Assembly (NCBI GenBank): GCA_900540955.1
Contig: UQIF01000006.1
Location: 18,522-82,521 of the forward strand
Source: an uncultured Olsenella sp.
Lineage (GTDB): Bacteria > Actinomycetota > Coriobacteriia > Coriobacteriales > Atopobiaceae
DNA length: 64,000 nt
Direction of reading: 5' to 3'
The position numbers and the translations under genes are program-made. Positions 8,806 through 17,810 of this stretch are shown here, piece by piece. A model generated the notes under the pieces. The model was given only the letters and a program-made list of their open reading frames with translations, did no database searches and was not told the DNA's origin. Numbering within the stretch: the stretch's first letter is position 1; each line of letters begins with the position of its first letter.

Positions 8806-10026
8806 GTGCGTCGGCCCAAACTCACCAGACGAGGTTTCTTTAAGGCGTCCGCCACGGCGGGCGTCGTGGGCGCCGCCGTCGGCATTCTTGGCGGCTGCTC
8901 GCGCAACACCGCCAACGACGTCAGCGATCCTGTGGTCGTCGACGACGACTCCGCCGTGAGCGTGACCGCCGACGGGTCGCCCTACGAGTACGTCGACGAC
9001 TACGGCTATGCCCTCGAGGCCACCTGGACGCTGCCGCTCGGCTGCGTCCTGCGCCCGGCTGAGGGGTCTTGGATCCCCGCCACCGTCGCGGGCTCCTCGG
9101 CGCTGCCCATGGTCAAGGCGGGGGCGTTCTCCTGCGAGTCCGGCACCCTGACCGAGGTCGTCTCGGCACCCAAGGGCGCCGCTGCCACCACCGTGATCTA
9201 CGACGTCGCCTGCTCGGACTCCGCGTACGCCTGGGTCGAGCTCGACATGGCGACGCGCGCCTGGCAGCTCTACGCGGCAAAGTTCTCCGGCGGCGCCCTC
9301 GACGGCGACGCGCAGAAGCTCTGGGACGGGACCTCCGACTACGACCCGGCGCCCGTAGCCGTCACGGGGTCCAAGGTCGTCTGGCAGATCATGCCCTCGC
9401 TCTCGGGAAAGAAGACCTCCGAGCCTTCCGCCTGCTACCTCTGGAACGTCGGCGATAAGGACGCGCGCAAGGTCATCGAGTCGCCCGGCCGCTTTGCAAT
9501 CAAGCCGACCGTCTCGAACGGCAACGTTATCCTGGCGCCGCGCGTCCATGCCGACGAGGGCACCTTCTACGGCGTCACCGCCTACACCGCCTCGGACAAC
9601 ATGGCGTCCCAGGTCGACCAGCTCGTGCTCCCCGCCGGCGTCAAGCCGTTCCGCGCCACCCGCGTGGGCGACAAGTTCCTCGTCTCCATCGAGGCGAGCT
9701 ACGGCTCCGGCGGTCTTCTTTCAAAGATGGGCACCTACATCGGCACGCGCAGCGGCGACTTCGTCAAGGTCGAGCGCGAGCCTTCCGAGTGTCCTGCCGG
9801 CAAAGACGGCCTCTACCTCATAAAGAGCCGTTCGTCGTATATGGTGGTCGACACAAAGAACCAGAAGTACTCGACGCTGCTGTCCATCGACCGCTCCGTC
9901 GACTACGGCGAGTTCCCCGCCCGCTATGGAGATACCGACCTGTTTGTCACCTTCGCGACGGTTAAGGACCCCGACACCGGCTACCCCGCTTCCGTAACGG
10001 TTCGCGCCTTCCGCCTAGGAGTCTGA
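8806..10026 (+). CDS. Tat-exported lipoprotein, beta-propeller-like, unknown function
   Basis: A 406-residue exported protein. The N-terminus carries a twin-arginine motif, TRRGFFKAS (residues 7-15), a hydrophobic stretch, and a lipobox-like LGGCS with Cys at about residue 31. It is therefore predicted to be folded in the cytosol and anchored outside the membrane. The mature part consists of repeating beta-type segments (VWQIMPSLSG, VILAPRVHADEG, FLVSIEASYGS) reminiscent of a propeller, but I can name no family. The start is GTG at 8806, preceded by AGGTAAAGAA. Its coupling to the TSCPD gene is the only functional hint. Confidence 0.75.
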   Translation: MRRPKLTRRGFFKASATAGVVGAAVGILGGCSRNTANDVSDPVVVDDDSAVSVTADGSPYEYVDDYGYALEATWTLPLGCVLRPAEGSWIPATVAGSSALPMVKAGAFSCESGTLTEVVSAPKGAAATTVIYDVACSDSAYAWVELDMATRAWQLYAAKFSGGALDGDAQKLWDGTSDYDPAPVAVTGSKVVWQIMPSLSGKKTSEPSACYLWNVGDKDARKVIESPGRFAIKPTVSNGNVILAPRVHADEGTFYGVTAYTASDNMASQVDQLVLPAGVKPFRATRVGDKFLVSIEASYGSGGLLSKMGTYIGTRSGDFVKVEREPSECPAGKDGLYLIKSRSSYMVVDTKNQKYSTLLSIDRSVDYGEFPARYGDTDLFVTFATVKDPDTGYPASVTVRAFRLGV

Positions 10027-10112
10027 CAGCCGAGGCCCCAGGTGGGGTAAACTACACCTACTTATGGGGAGCCCCGCTCCCTTGGATGCAAACACACATT
10101 TGGGAGGCCACG

Positions 10113-10823
10113 ATGGCTTCGGACGACAAGAAGATCCTGCTGGTTGAGGACGAGAAGGCGATTCGTGACGCGGTGGCGGCCTACCTCGAGCGCGAGAACT
10201 ATATCGTGCGCGGCGTGGGCGACGGCCAGAGCGCCGTCGAGGAGTTCGAGAAGCACTCCTTCGACCTCGTGATCCTCGACCTCATGCTCCCCAAGCTCTC
10301 CGGCGAGCGCGTTTGCCGCGCCATCCGCGAGACCTCGAACGTGCCCATCATCATGCTCACCGCGAAGGGCGAGGTCGAGGACCGCATCATCGGCCTGGAG
10401 CTGGGCGCCGACGACTACCTGATCAAGCCCTTCTCGCCCCGTGAGCTTGTGGCCCGCGTTCGCGCCCTTCTGCGCCGCGCCCACACTGAGGTCGAGCCGG
10501 CGCTCGAGGTCCTCGACTTCGGCGACCTCGTCATCGACATCTCGGGCCACAAGGTCCTCGTCGAGGGCAAGGAAGTCGACCTTACCGCCTCCGAGTTCAA
10601 GCTGCTCACCACGCTCGCCCGCTACCCGGGCCGCGTCTACACCCGCATGGAGCTTGTCGAGAAGGTCCTCGGCTACGACTTCGAGGGCTACGAGCGCACC
10701 ATCGACTCCCACGTCAAGAACCTGCGCGCCAAGCTCGGCGACGACCCGCGCAACCCGCGCTGGCTCTACACCGTCCACGGCGTCGGGTACCGCTTCGAGG
10801 CTCCCGAGAAGGCCGATAAGTAA
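10113..10823 (+). CDS. OmpR/PhoB-family response regulator
   Basis: A 236-residue DNA-binding response regulator. The receiver domain (residues 7-120) has the acidic pair in LLVEDE, the phospho-acceptor Asp56 in LVILDLMLP, Thr in MLTAKG and Lys in LIKPFSP. The winged-helix domain (about 138-232) ends with the typical YTVHGVGYRFE. An upstream ATG at 10086 is in frame, but the ATG at 10113 follows GGGAGGCC and starts the domain at the usual distance. It forms an operon with the histidine kinase 18 bases downstream. Confidence 0.95.
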   Translation: MASDDKKILLVEDEKAIRDAVAAYLERENYIVRGVGDGQSAVEEFEKHSFDLVILDLMLPKLSGERVCRAIRETSNVPIIMLTAKGEVEDRIIGLELGADDYLIKPFSPRELVARVRALLRRAHTEVEPALEVLDFGDLVIDISGHKVLVEGKEVDLTASEFKLLTTLARYPGRVYTRMELVEKVLGYDFEGYERTIDSHVKNLRAKLGDDPRNPRWLYTVHGVGYRFEAPEKADK

Positions 10824-10841
10824 CGTCCTCGAGGAGACACG

Positions 10842-12392
10842 TTGGCGGCTAAGTTCGTCATAGGAAAAAACACCCGCGCAGACGAGGGCTCCAAGCAGCC
10901 CTCGTCTCGTAATTCGTGGAACACGCTCAAGCCGAAGCCCTCGCGCGGCCAGTCCTTCGCCACGAGCATGACGCTCACCTTCGCGCTCATCGCGATTCTG
11001 ATGGCGCTCATCTTTGTGCTCGTGCTCGCCGTCGTGTGGGGCGGGCAGTTCTCGTCCTACACCAGGGCAAACATGCAGGCGATGGCGGACTCGACCGCCG
11101 AGTCCATCTCGGAGGCGTACGCCGTCGAGGGGCGCTGGACCTCCGACGTCGTGCAGCGCGCCTCGGACGCCTCGGCGTTCTCGAGCGACATCGGGGTGCA
11201 GGTCATCAACACCGACGGCGGCGTCCTTTACGACGACACGTGGGTCGCGGGCGGCAGCTCGGCAAAGACCCGCGTCGACGGTGAACCCCAGCCCCAGCCC
11301 TCGAAGTCGCTGGCTCCTACCGGCGCGGACTCTGTGGTCACGGCGCTGGTGCACGACGCCAACGGCAACAAGGTCGGCGAGGTCCGCCTGTGGGCCTTCG
11401 GCTCTGATGCGCTTCTTACCAAGTCGGACGCGGCGTTTAAGGAGAGCTCTTTCGAGGCTATCGCCATCGCGGCGTCCGTGAGCGTGCTTCTTGCCTGCGT
11501 GATCGGCTACTTCGCCTCCAAGCGCATGTCCGCGCCCATCCAGAAGATCACGAACACCGCAAAGCAGATCCGCAACGGCGACCTCACCGCGCGCTCCGGC
11601 GTCAAGGGCGACAACGAGGTCGGCCAGCTCGGCGAGACGTTCGACGACATGGCGACCTCGCTTGAGCGCGACATCAAGCTCGAGCACCGCCTCACGGGCG
11701 ACGTGGCCCACGAGCTGCGCACGCCCCTTATGGCCATGCAGGCCACGGTCGAGGCCATGCAAGACGGCGTGCTCCCGGCGGACGACGAGCACTTCGAGAC
11801 GGTGGCCTCCGAGGTGCGCAGGCTTTCTCGCCTGGTGGACGCCATGCTCAAGCTCTCGCGCCTCGAGAACAACGCCAACGAGCTCAAGACCGAGCGCACC
11901 GATGTGATCTACCTGCTGCGCAGCCTCGTGTCCAGCCAGCACGCGCTCTTCCACGAGAAGGGCCTGCACCTGCGCTTTATCAACGAGAGTGGCCGTGACG
12001 AGCTCATGGCGGACATCGACGCGGACCTCATCCGCGAGGCCGTGGTCAACCTCATGAGCAACGCCATGCGCTACACCGACGAGGACGGCTACGTGAAGGT
12101 CTCGGCGCGCCTCGAGCGCGGCGACGTGCTCATCTCGGTGCAGGACACGGGCATCGGCATCGCCAAGGAGGACATCCCGCAGACGTTTAGCCGTTTCTGG
12201 CGCTCCGACGTAAGCCGCGAGCGCGTGAGTGGCGGCCTCGGCGTGGGTCTCTCGCTTACCAAGGAGATCGTGGACAAGCACAACGGCACCATCCTCGTTG
12301 AGTCCGAACTTGGCCGCGGCACCACCTTCACGCTGCGGATTCCGCAGAACCGCGGCCGCCGCAACCTCGCCCAGGCCATCCAGGAGGGCTAG
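10842..12392 (+). CDS. Membrane sensor histidine kinase
   Basis: A 516-residue kinase and partner of the preceding regulator. The first membrane segment is at about residues 44-67 and the second at 206-225. The roughly 140 residues between them form an extracytoplasmic sensor containing a PAS/CACHE-like core. A HAMP linker lies at about 226-278. The phospho-acceptor is His290 in DVAHELRTPL, followed by N (LMSNAM), G1 (DTGIGI) and G2 (GGLGVGLSL) ATPase boxes. The start is TTG at 10842 after GAGGAGACACG. The signal sensed cannot be read from the sequence. Confidence 0.93.
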   Translation: MAAKFVIGKNTRADEGSKQPSSRNSWNTLKPKPSRGQSFATSMTLTFALIAILMALIFVLVLAVVWGGQFSSYTRANMQAMADSTAESISEAYAVEGRWTSDVVQRASDASAFSSDIGVQVINTDGGVLYDDTWVAGGSSAKTRVDGEPQPQPSKSLAPTGADSVVTALVHDANGNKVGEVRLWAFGSDALLTKSDAAFKESSFEAIAIAASVSVLLACVIGYFASKRMSAPIQKITNTAKQIRNGDLTARSGVKGDNEVGQLGETFDDMATSLERDIKLEHRLTGDVAHELRTPLMAMQATVEAMQDGVLPADDEHFETVASEVRRLSRLVDAMLKLSRLENNANELKTERTDVIYLLRSLVSSQHALFHEKGLHLRFINESGRDELMADIDADLIREAVVNLMSNAMRYTDEDGYVKVSARLERGDVLISVQDTGIGIAKEDIPQTFSRFWRSDVSRERVSGGLGVGLSLTKEIVDKHNGTILVESELGRGTTFTLRIPQNRGRRNLAQAIQEG

Positions 12393-12516
12393 TTCCCGCG
12401 ACCTGCTTTTTCAGCCTGTCTGATTCGGCGGCGTTTTTGCCTGGCTGGAATGGTTGGCGGGATGGCTGGGAGCGCACTTGCCGACAACGGGGGTGCACTT
12501 CTTGCCGGGTGACGGG

Positions 12517-12522
12517 TATACT
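12517..12522 (+). promoter_or_regulatory. Possible -10 box of purC
   Basis: TATACT within GACGGGTATACTTC, 65 bases before the purC ATG. No well-spaced -35 box is seen. Confidence 0.35.
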
Positions 12523-12587
12523 TCTGTGCGTTATGCATATGCGTGGCGACGCGTCAGAGTCGCCGACCAACGAAACCGAGGTATTCG

Positions 12588-13469
12588 ATGTCCGAGATTC
12601 AGAAGCGTCCGGATTCGCACGGCAAGGTGCGCGACATCTACGACTGCGGCGACAGCCTGCTCATGGTTGCCAGCGACCGCATCTCCGCGTACGACTTCAT
12701 CCTGCCCGACGAGATTCCCCACAAGGGCGAGATCCTTACCCGCATCTCGGCGTTCTGGTTCGAGCGCTTCGCCGACCTCATGCCCAACCACATGATCTCG
12801 TGCGAGGTCGCGGACTTCCCGGCCGAGTTCCAGCAGTACGGCGATTACCTCGCCGGCCGCTCCATGCTCGTCAAGAAGGCCCAGACCGTGCCCATCGAGT
12901 GCATCGTCCGCGGCTACCTCACCGGTTCCGGAAAGAAGACCTACGACGCCGACGGCACCGTCTGCGGCATCAAGCTTCCCGAGGGCCTCACCGAGGCCTC
13001 CAAGCTCCCGGAGCCCATCTTTACCCCGTCCACCAAGGCTGAGCTCGGCGACCACGACGAGAACATCTCGTTCGAGCGCTGCTGCGAGATCGTGGGCGAC
13101 GACATCGCGACCCAGCTGCGCGACGCCTCGCTTGCCATCTACAAGGCCGCGGCCGAGTACGCCGCCACCCGCGGCATCATTATCGCCGACACCAAGTTCG
13201 AGTTCGGCATCATCGACGGCAAGCTGACCCTGATCGACGAGTGCCTGACCCCCGACTCCAGCCGCTTCTGGCCTGCCGAGGGTTACGCCGAGGGCCAGGT
13301 CCAGCCCAGCTACGACAAGCAGTACGTCCGCGATTGGCTGCGCGCCAACTGGAACATGCTGGGCGAGCCGCCTCGCATCCCCGCGGAGGTCATTGAGGGC
13401 ACCTCCAACCGCTATCAGGAGGCGTTCCAGATCATTACCGGCACCAAGTTTGAACCCAAAGGAGTCTAA
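12588..13469 (+). CDS. purC: SAICAR synthase (phosphoribosylaminoimidazole-succinocarboxamide synthase)
   Basis: A 293-residue enzyme joining CAIR and aspartate with ATP in purine synthesis. Signatures are GKVRDIYD (ATP site, residues 11-18), ASDRISAYD, ECIVRGYLTGSG and LIDECLTPDSSRFW. The length fits the longer, plant/yeast-like PurC class. The ATG at 12588 begins the domain; the in-frame ATG at 12543 would add 15 unconserved residues and is not preferred. The stop codon overlaps the next gene's start (TAATG), so the two are translationally coupled. Confidence 0.95.
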   Translation: MSEIQKRPDSHGKVRDIYDCGDSLLMVASDRISAYDFILPDEIPHKGEILTRISAFWFERFADLMPNHMISCEVADFPAEFQQYGDYLAGRSMLVKKAQTVPIECIVRGYLTGSGKKTYDADGTVCGIKLPEGLTEASKLPEPIFTPSTKAELGDHDENISFERCCEIVGDDIATQLRDASLAIYKAAAEYAATRGIIIADTKFEFGIIDGKLTLIDECLTPDSSRFWPAEGYAEGQVQPSYDKQYVRDWLRANWNMLGEPPRIPAEVIEGTSNRYQEAFQIITGTKFEPKGV

Positions 13470-14149
13470 TGTCTCTGCGTGACACCATCGAGGGCGCCCG
13501 CGACGAAGCAAAGTCCACCGTCGACGCCATGACAAAGAAGACCGCTGCCGCCGAGGAGAAGGACAAGGCTAAGGAGGGCGACGCGCCCGCCGCCTACGAT
13601 CCCTTCAAGTCCGGCAAGGCCACCGCTGCCGGCGCCAAGCCTTCTCGCGAGGCCGCCGCATCCGTGCGCATGGAGGGCGAGCGTCCCAAGAAAAGCGTCG
13701 CCCTCATGACCAAGGAGGAAAAGAAGGCCGCCCGCGCCGAGGAGCGCTCCATCGAGGACGCCCGCAACCAGGCCTACGACTACCTCCTCAGGCTCGATGA
13801 TGCCTACACGAAGACCGACAAGACCTGGTGGGTCCTGCTGGGCATCGGCTTTGTCATGACGATTTGCTCTCTGTTCCTGACGTTCGTCTTCCCCGCAGAG
13901 GTCAAGGAGATCCATACCGTCCAGGGCGTCCTCTCCATCGTCACGCTCATCTTGGCGTATGGCTTCATCATCTCCGCCTTCATCTTCGACTGGCGTAAGC
14001 GCCGCCCGTTCCGCAAGGCCGCCGAGAAGCGCATGCAGAAGATGAGCGACAAGCGCGTCTACGAGTTCCTCGCCGAGGAGAACGCCAAGCTCGTCGCCAC
14101 TGCGAAGGAGAATCGCAAGAAGGCAAAGAAGGCCCAGAAGAGCAAGTAG
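13469..14149 (+). CDS. Charged two-helix membrane protein, unknown
   Basis: A 226-residue protein with an Ala/Lys/Glu-rich, probably disordered N-terminal half (residues 1-110) and two hydrophobic helices: WWVLLGIGFVMTICSLFLTF near 126-145, and VLSIVTLILAYGFIISAFIF near 153-173. The Lys-rich C-terminal tail (KKAKKAQKSK) suggests a cytosolic RNA-, ribosome- or lipid-facing segment. No family is recognised. Its ATG overlaps the purC stop codon. Confidence 0.8.
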   Translation: MSLRDTIEGARDEAKSTVDAMTKKTAAAEEKDKAKEGDAPAAYDPFKSGKATAAGAKPSREAAASVRMEGERPKKSVALMTKEEKKAARAEERSIEDARNQAYDYLLRLDDAYTKTDKTWWVLLGIGFVMTICSLFLTFVFPAEVKEIHTVQGVLSIVTLILAYGFIISAFIFDWRKRRPFRKAAEKRMQKMSDKRVYEFLAEENAKLVATAKENRKKAKKAQKSK

Positions 14150-14176
14150 CGCCAACGTGCTAAAATCTTCTTCCAT

Positions 14177-14252
14177 GCCTTCGTAGCTCAGGGGATAGAG
14201 CACGGCTCTCCTAAAGCCGGTGTCGGCGGTTCGAATCCGTCCGGGGGCACCA
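14177..14252 (+). tRNA. tRNA-Arg (CCT)
   Basis: The acceptor GCCTTCG pairs with CGGGGGC using G-U pairs. The anticodon loop CTCCTAA gives CCT, reading AGG. The T arm is GGTTCGAATCC and CCA is encoded. Confidence 0.93.
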
Positions 14253-14261
14253 TGAATGAAC

Positions 14262-14296
14262 GCAGGCCAGTCGCTTAGGCGGCTGGCCTGCTTTTT
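14262..14296 (+). terminator. Terminator of tRNA-Arg
   Basis: GCAGGCCAG-T-CGC pairs with GCG-G-CTGGCCTGC around TTAG, followed by TTTTT. Confidence 0.85.
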
Positions 14297-14389
14297 CATA
14301 GGCCATGCACAAGCTTGGGGGGGTAGACTGACAGTCATTAATAGACGTCGAGCGCCTTTCAAATCAACGTGACGTAAAGGGGAAGAACA

Positions 14390-14923
14390 ATGGGATTCTT
14401 TGACCTCTTCAAAAAGAAGTCCGTTCCTGCCGCTCCGGCAAAGCCCGCAGGTATTGAGGCGGACGCCGCCGTCGACGTGCTGTGTGCGCCTGTTTCGGGC
14501 CGTGCAGTAAAGATGCATGACGTGCCCGATCCCGTGTTCAGCGCTGAGATGATGGGCAAGGGCTGCGCCGTTTACCCCGACTGCGACGTCGTCTATGCGC
14601 CTATTGCCGGCACCGTGGGCGTGCTCATGCCGCATGCCATGGGCATTAACGCTCCCGATGGCATAGAGGTCCTCGTGCACATCGGCGTCGACACCGTTGA
14701 CATGAATGGCGACGGCTTCACGAGCTTCGTTGCCCAGGGCGACGCAATAAAGGCTGGTGACCCTCTGGTGGGAATTGACCGTGCGAAGATCGCTGCAGCG
14801 GGACATCCCGACTGTGTTGTCGTCATCGTAACCAACACCGCCGATTACGCTTCCGTTGATATGCTCGTTGAGCCCGAGTCGCAGGTTGCCGCCGGTCAGA
14901 AGGTCCTCAAGGTCACGAAGTAG
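14390..14923 (+). CDS. Stand-alone PTS glucose-family EIIA protein
   Basis: A 177-residue soluble phospho-carrier of the EIIA-Glc (Crr) family, passing phosphate from HPr to an EIIB domain encoded elsewhere. The active histidine is His97 in EVLVHIGVDTV, and the second conserved histidine is His82 in PHAMGI. GTVGVL and the end-strand pattern GQKVLKV are also typical. No EIIBC gene is adjacent, so it may serve a distant transporter or have a regulatory role. The ATG follows AAAGGGGAAGAACA. A DeoR-type regulator follows at 15107. Confidence 0.9.
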   Translation: MGFFDLFKKKSVPAAPAKPAGIEADAAVDVLCAPVSGRAVKMHDVPDPVFSAEMMGKGCAVYPDCDVVYAPIAGTVGVLMPHAMGINAPDGIEVLVHIGVDTVDMNGDGFTSFVAQGDAIKAGDPLVGIDRAKIAAAGHPDCVVVIVTNTADYASVDMLVEPESQVAAGQKVLKVTK

Positions 14924-15106
14924 CGACTGTGCCAAGCCAAGGGTTTCTTGGTACTCATTGTCGAGCGCGGGTCACGTACAGATTCGGAGTGCCGCTTGCC
15001 GAAGCGAAGACAAGCGTAAGGAATCGAAAGGGGAGAATACAGAGAGTTGCCTGCGGTTGCAGGCGGCGCGCAAGGACCCCGCCGTCGGCGGGAGAGAGGG
15101 GCGAGC

Positions 15107-15901
15107 ATGGCCCAAGAAGAGCCCGCGAAGCTGCTCGCCGCCGAGCGACGGCGTCGCATCGTCGAGATGCTGCAGTCCAGCTCACCTATCCTTATCTCGG
15201 ACGTGGCTCGTGAACTTGGAGTTTCCACCGTCACGGTTCGTAGCGATTTCGACGCCCTTGCCTCGCGCGGCCTGCTACGGCGTGTGCACGGCGGCGCGGT
15301 GCTCGTCTCGGAGTTCGCGTTCTCCAGTCCCGCCGAGCGTACCAAGGGCCATCTGCGCGAGAAGCGCGCGATTGCGGATGAGGCGTCTCGGCTAGTTGCC
15401 GACGGCGAGACGGTTCTTATCGGCAGCGGCTCGACCACCTACGAGCTGGTCCGAGCCTTGGCCGCACGCCCTGCCGAGGCGGACATTACCGTGGTCACCA
15501 ACGATTGGCATGTCTTGGAGCAGGGAAAGCTCGAGTTCGGACACATCAACCTTGTGGGGACTGGCGGCATGCTCATGCGCGAGCAGGGGTTCTTTTACGG
15601 GCACATGCTCGCTTCGAGCCTCTCGGATATCCTCTTTGATAAGGTGTTCATCGGGGCAAACGGTTATGACCCTGCCTTCGGGTTTCTTACCGATCTTGCC
15701 TCTGCCTGCGAAGTAAAGAAGAATTTCCTTGCCCATGCTCGCAACAAGATTGTCCTCATGGATGCCTCAAAGGTCATTGAGGGACGCTCCTACACGCGCT
15801 TTGCGAAGCCTGACGAGATTGATATGGTCTTCGTCGACCGCGACCCCGGCGGTGCGATCGCGACGTCGACCGCTGCCCGCGTCGTAGAGTGCTGTCCTTA
15901 G
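15107..15901 (+). CDS. DeoR/GlpR-family transcription regulator
   Basis: A 264-residue regulator. The N-terminal winged helix (ERRRRIVEMLQSS, DVARELGVSTVTVRSDFDAL, LRRVHGGAVL) is the DeoR signature. The C-terminal half is the ribose-5-phosphate-isomerase-like sugar-phosphate sensor domain, with GSGSTTYELVRAL and FIGANGYD. The ATG at 15107 follows GGAGAGAGGGGCGAGC; the in-frame ATG at 15047 would add 20 Arg-rich residues and is not preferred. It may control the EIIA gene before it or the convergent kinase/aldolase operon; the sequence does not decide. Confidence 0.92.
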   Translation: MAQEEPAKLLAAERRRRIVEMLQSSSPILISDVARELGVSTVTVRSDFDALASRGLLRRVHGGAVLVSEFAFSSPAERTKGHLREKRAIADEASRLVADGETVLIGSGSTTYELVRALAARPAEADITVVTNDWHVLEQGKLEFGHINLVGTGGMLMREQGFFYGHMLASSLSDILFDKVFIGANGYDPAFGFLTDLASACEVKKNFLAHARNKIVLMDASKVIEGRSYTRFAKPDEIDMVFVDRDPGGAIATSTAARVVECCP

Positions 15902-15936
15902 CATCTGGTTATCAGCCGAATTGCTTTAGAAAAGAA

Positions 15937-15977
15937 CAGGCCCCTGTTGCAGACTTGAATTCAGCAACAGGGGCCTG
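15937..15977. terminator. Bidirectional terminator
   Basis: CAGGCCCCTGTTGC (15937-15950) pairs perfectly with GCAACAGGGGCCTG (15964-15977), between the ends of a plus-strand and a minus-strand gene. It probably ends both. Confidence 0.85.
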
Positions 15978-16010
15978 CTCCTTGATAACAATGCCCTGAT
16001 GTGGGAGGTG

Positions 16011-16949
16011 CTAAAGCTCGTTGACCTCTACAGCCGAGTAAACGTCGTCCCAGCGGTCCATCGGCAGGTGGCCGGTGGCGGGGTCCATGGCGTTCAGCGT
16101 GCCGCAGGTGTTACCTAGGCGCAGGACCTCGGCGGGGTCGGCGCCGGCGGCGATGCCGTGGGCGAAGCCCGCGATCGTCGAGTCGCCCGAGCCGGTGGCG
16201 TTCACGCACTCGATGCGCGGCGCGCGGACGCGCCAGGCGCGGCCCTGGCGGAAAGCCGCCGAGCCGGCGGCGCCCATCGAGACGACGACCCACTCGACGT
16301 CGGCGAAGCGCTCGTCGGAGGTGACGGCGTCTCGGACCTCGTCCAGGCGCTCGGGCGAGAACTCGCGCCCGAGGAGGCCGCTGAGCTCGGTGAGGTTGGG
16401 CTTCACCAGGTAGGGCTTGGCCTTCGCCGCGAGCGCGGCGTCGAGCGAGGCGCCCGAGGTGTCGAGGAGCACCTTGGCCCCTGCGTCGGCGGCGATGCCC
16501 GCGAGCTCGGCGTAGTAGCCGGCTTCCACGCCGCGCGGCAGGCTGCCCGACATCGTCACGACATCGGCGCGCGCCGCAAGGCCGCGGAACTTCTCCCCGA
16601 AGCCGGCGAGCTCATCGCCGGAGACCTCGGGGCCCGCCTCGAGGAACTCGGTCTGGTTACCCTCGTGGAGCACCGCGATGCAGACACGGCTCTCGCCGGC
16701 GATGCGCGCGAAGTCGTGGGCGACCCCGCACTCGTCGAGGCGGTCGGCGATGAAGTCGCCCATGCGGCCGCCCAGCAGGCCGGTGGCGAGCACGTCGTCG
16801 CCCAGCTGCCCGAGCACGCGCGAGACGTTGAGCCCCTTGCCGCCCGCGGTCTTGATGGGCTCGACGCGGTTCACGTCGTCGATCTTGAGGGGCCCCGCGA
16901 GCGGGTACGCCGTGTCGATCGACGGGTTCATGGTGACGGTGAGGATCAT
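16011..16949 (-). CDS. Tagatose-6-phosphate / 1-phosphofructokinase-family kinase
   Basis: A 312-residue ribokinase-fold sugar kinase of the LacC/FruK/PfkB group. It starts MILTVTMNPSID as LacC and FruK do, has TAGGKGLNVSRVL (substrate site), SGSLPRGV, and the catalytic NATGSGDSTIAG with Asp as base. Family members phosphorylate tagatose-6-P or fructose-1-P. Together with the aldolase upstream in the same operon, tagatose-6-phosphate kinase is the better guess. A GTG at 16958, touching the aldolase stop codon, is possible, but the ATG at 16949 after AGGTG gives the standard N-terminus. Confidence 0.85.
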   Translation of the reverse strand: MILTVTMNPSIDTAYPLAGPLKIDDVNRVEPIKTAGGKGLNVSRVLGQLGDDVLATGLLGGRMGDFIADRLDECGVAHDFARIAGESRVCIAVLHEGNQTEFLEAGPEVSGDELAGFGEKFRGLAARADVVTMSGSLPRGVEAGYYAELAGIAADAGAKVLLDTSGASLDAALAAKAKPYLVKPNLTELSGLLGREFSPERLDEVRDAVTSDERFADVEWVVVSMGAAGSAAFRQGRAWRVRAPRIECVNATGSGDSTIAGFAHGIAAGADPAEVLRLGNTCGTLNAMDPATGHLPMDRWDDVYSAVEVNEL

Positions 16950-16958
16950 CGCTGGCAC

Positions 16959-17810
16959 CTAGGCCTTGTTGGTGGAGCCGAGGTTGTCCATGTGGGAGGC
17001 CACGACGTCGTAGATCTCCTGCATACCGGGCTTGTTGGGCTTCTTCGGGTCGAAGCAGTCGGGGTTGGCGGCCATGTAGCCCATGAAGCCCTTGGTGAAG
17101 GCCTGGCGCAGCTCGGTGGCGTAGTTGACCTTGCAGATGCCGTTGCGGATAGCCTCGGCGACCTGGTCGTCGGGCACGCCGGAGGTGCCGTGGAGCACCA
17201 GCGGGATCTCGAGGCGGGAGCGGATCTCCTTCAGGACGCCCTGCTCGATGTGCGGGGCGCCCTTGTAGACGCCGTGGGCGGTGCCCACGCCGACGGCCAG
17301 GGAGCCGCAGCCGGTGCGCGCGACGAACTCCTCGGCCTCGTCCGGGTCGGTGTAGGGGTTCTCGCCCTCGACCGCCGGGCCGTCGTCCTCCTTGCCGCCG
17401 ACCTTGCCGAGCTCGGCCTCGACGGGGATGCCCAGGGGCGTCGCGACCTTGGTCACGCTCGCGGTCAGCGCGATGTTGTCCTCGAACGGCACGTGGGAGC
17501 CGTCGATCATGACGGAGGTGTAGCCGGCGTGCATGGCCTGGACGCAGCGGTCGAAGCCGTCGCCGTGGTCGAGGTGGATGGCCACGGGGACGCTCGCGGC
17601 GTCGGCGGCCACCTTGCACATGGCGGCGAAGTAGTCGAGGTTGGCGTACTTGACGGTGCCCGGGGTGGTCTGCATGATGACCGGGCTCTTCTTGTCCTCG
17701 GCGGCCTTGATGACGGCCATGACGAACTCGAGGCTCTCGACGTTGAAGGCGCCGACGGCGTAGTGCCCCGCCTGGGCGTCGAGCAGCATCTCCTTGGTGG
17801 TGACGAGCAT
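16959..17810 (-). CDS. Class II tagatose/fructose-bisphosphate aldolase
   Basis: A 283-residue zinc-dependent aldolase that splits tagatose- or fructose-1,6-bisphosphate into two triose phosphates. It contains HLDHGDGFD (zinc His and catalytic Asp), MIDGSHVPFEDN, AELGKVGGKED, GTAHGVYKG, LHGTSGVPDD and KVNYATELR. The length matches GatY/KbaY (about 284) rather than the longer FbaA type. The ATG at 17810 is preceded by AAAGGAGAACCAA; the longer frame to 17864 has no such site. It is first in the operon with the kinase. A DeoR regulator is transcribed divergently from 18105. Confidence 0.88.
   Translation of the reverse strand: MLVTTKEMLLDAQAGHYAVGAFNVESLEFVMAVIKAAEDKKSPVIMQTTPGTVKYANLDYFAAMCKVAADAASVPVAIHLDHGDGFDRCVQAMHAGYTSVMIDGSHVPFEDNIALTASVTKVATPLGIPVEAELGKVGGKEDDGPAVEGENPYTDPDEAEEFVARTGCGSLAVGVGTAHGVYKGAPHIEQGVLKEIRSRLEIPLVLHGTSGVPDDQVAEAIRNGICKVNYATELRQAFTKGFMGYMAANPDCFDPKKPNKPGMQEIYDVVASHMDNLGSTNKA

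Noticed and set aside
16011..17810. Fructose-1-phosphate (FruK/Fba) pathway instead of tagatose
   Set aside because: Not fully excluded, but no fructose PTS is adjacent, the aldolase has the GatY/KbaY length, and the pair sits beside the AgaS/NagA genes, which makes tagatose phosphate more likely.
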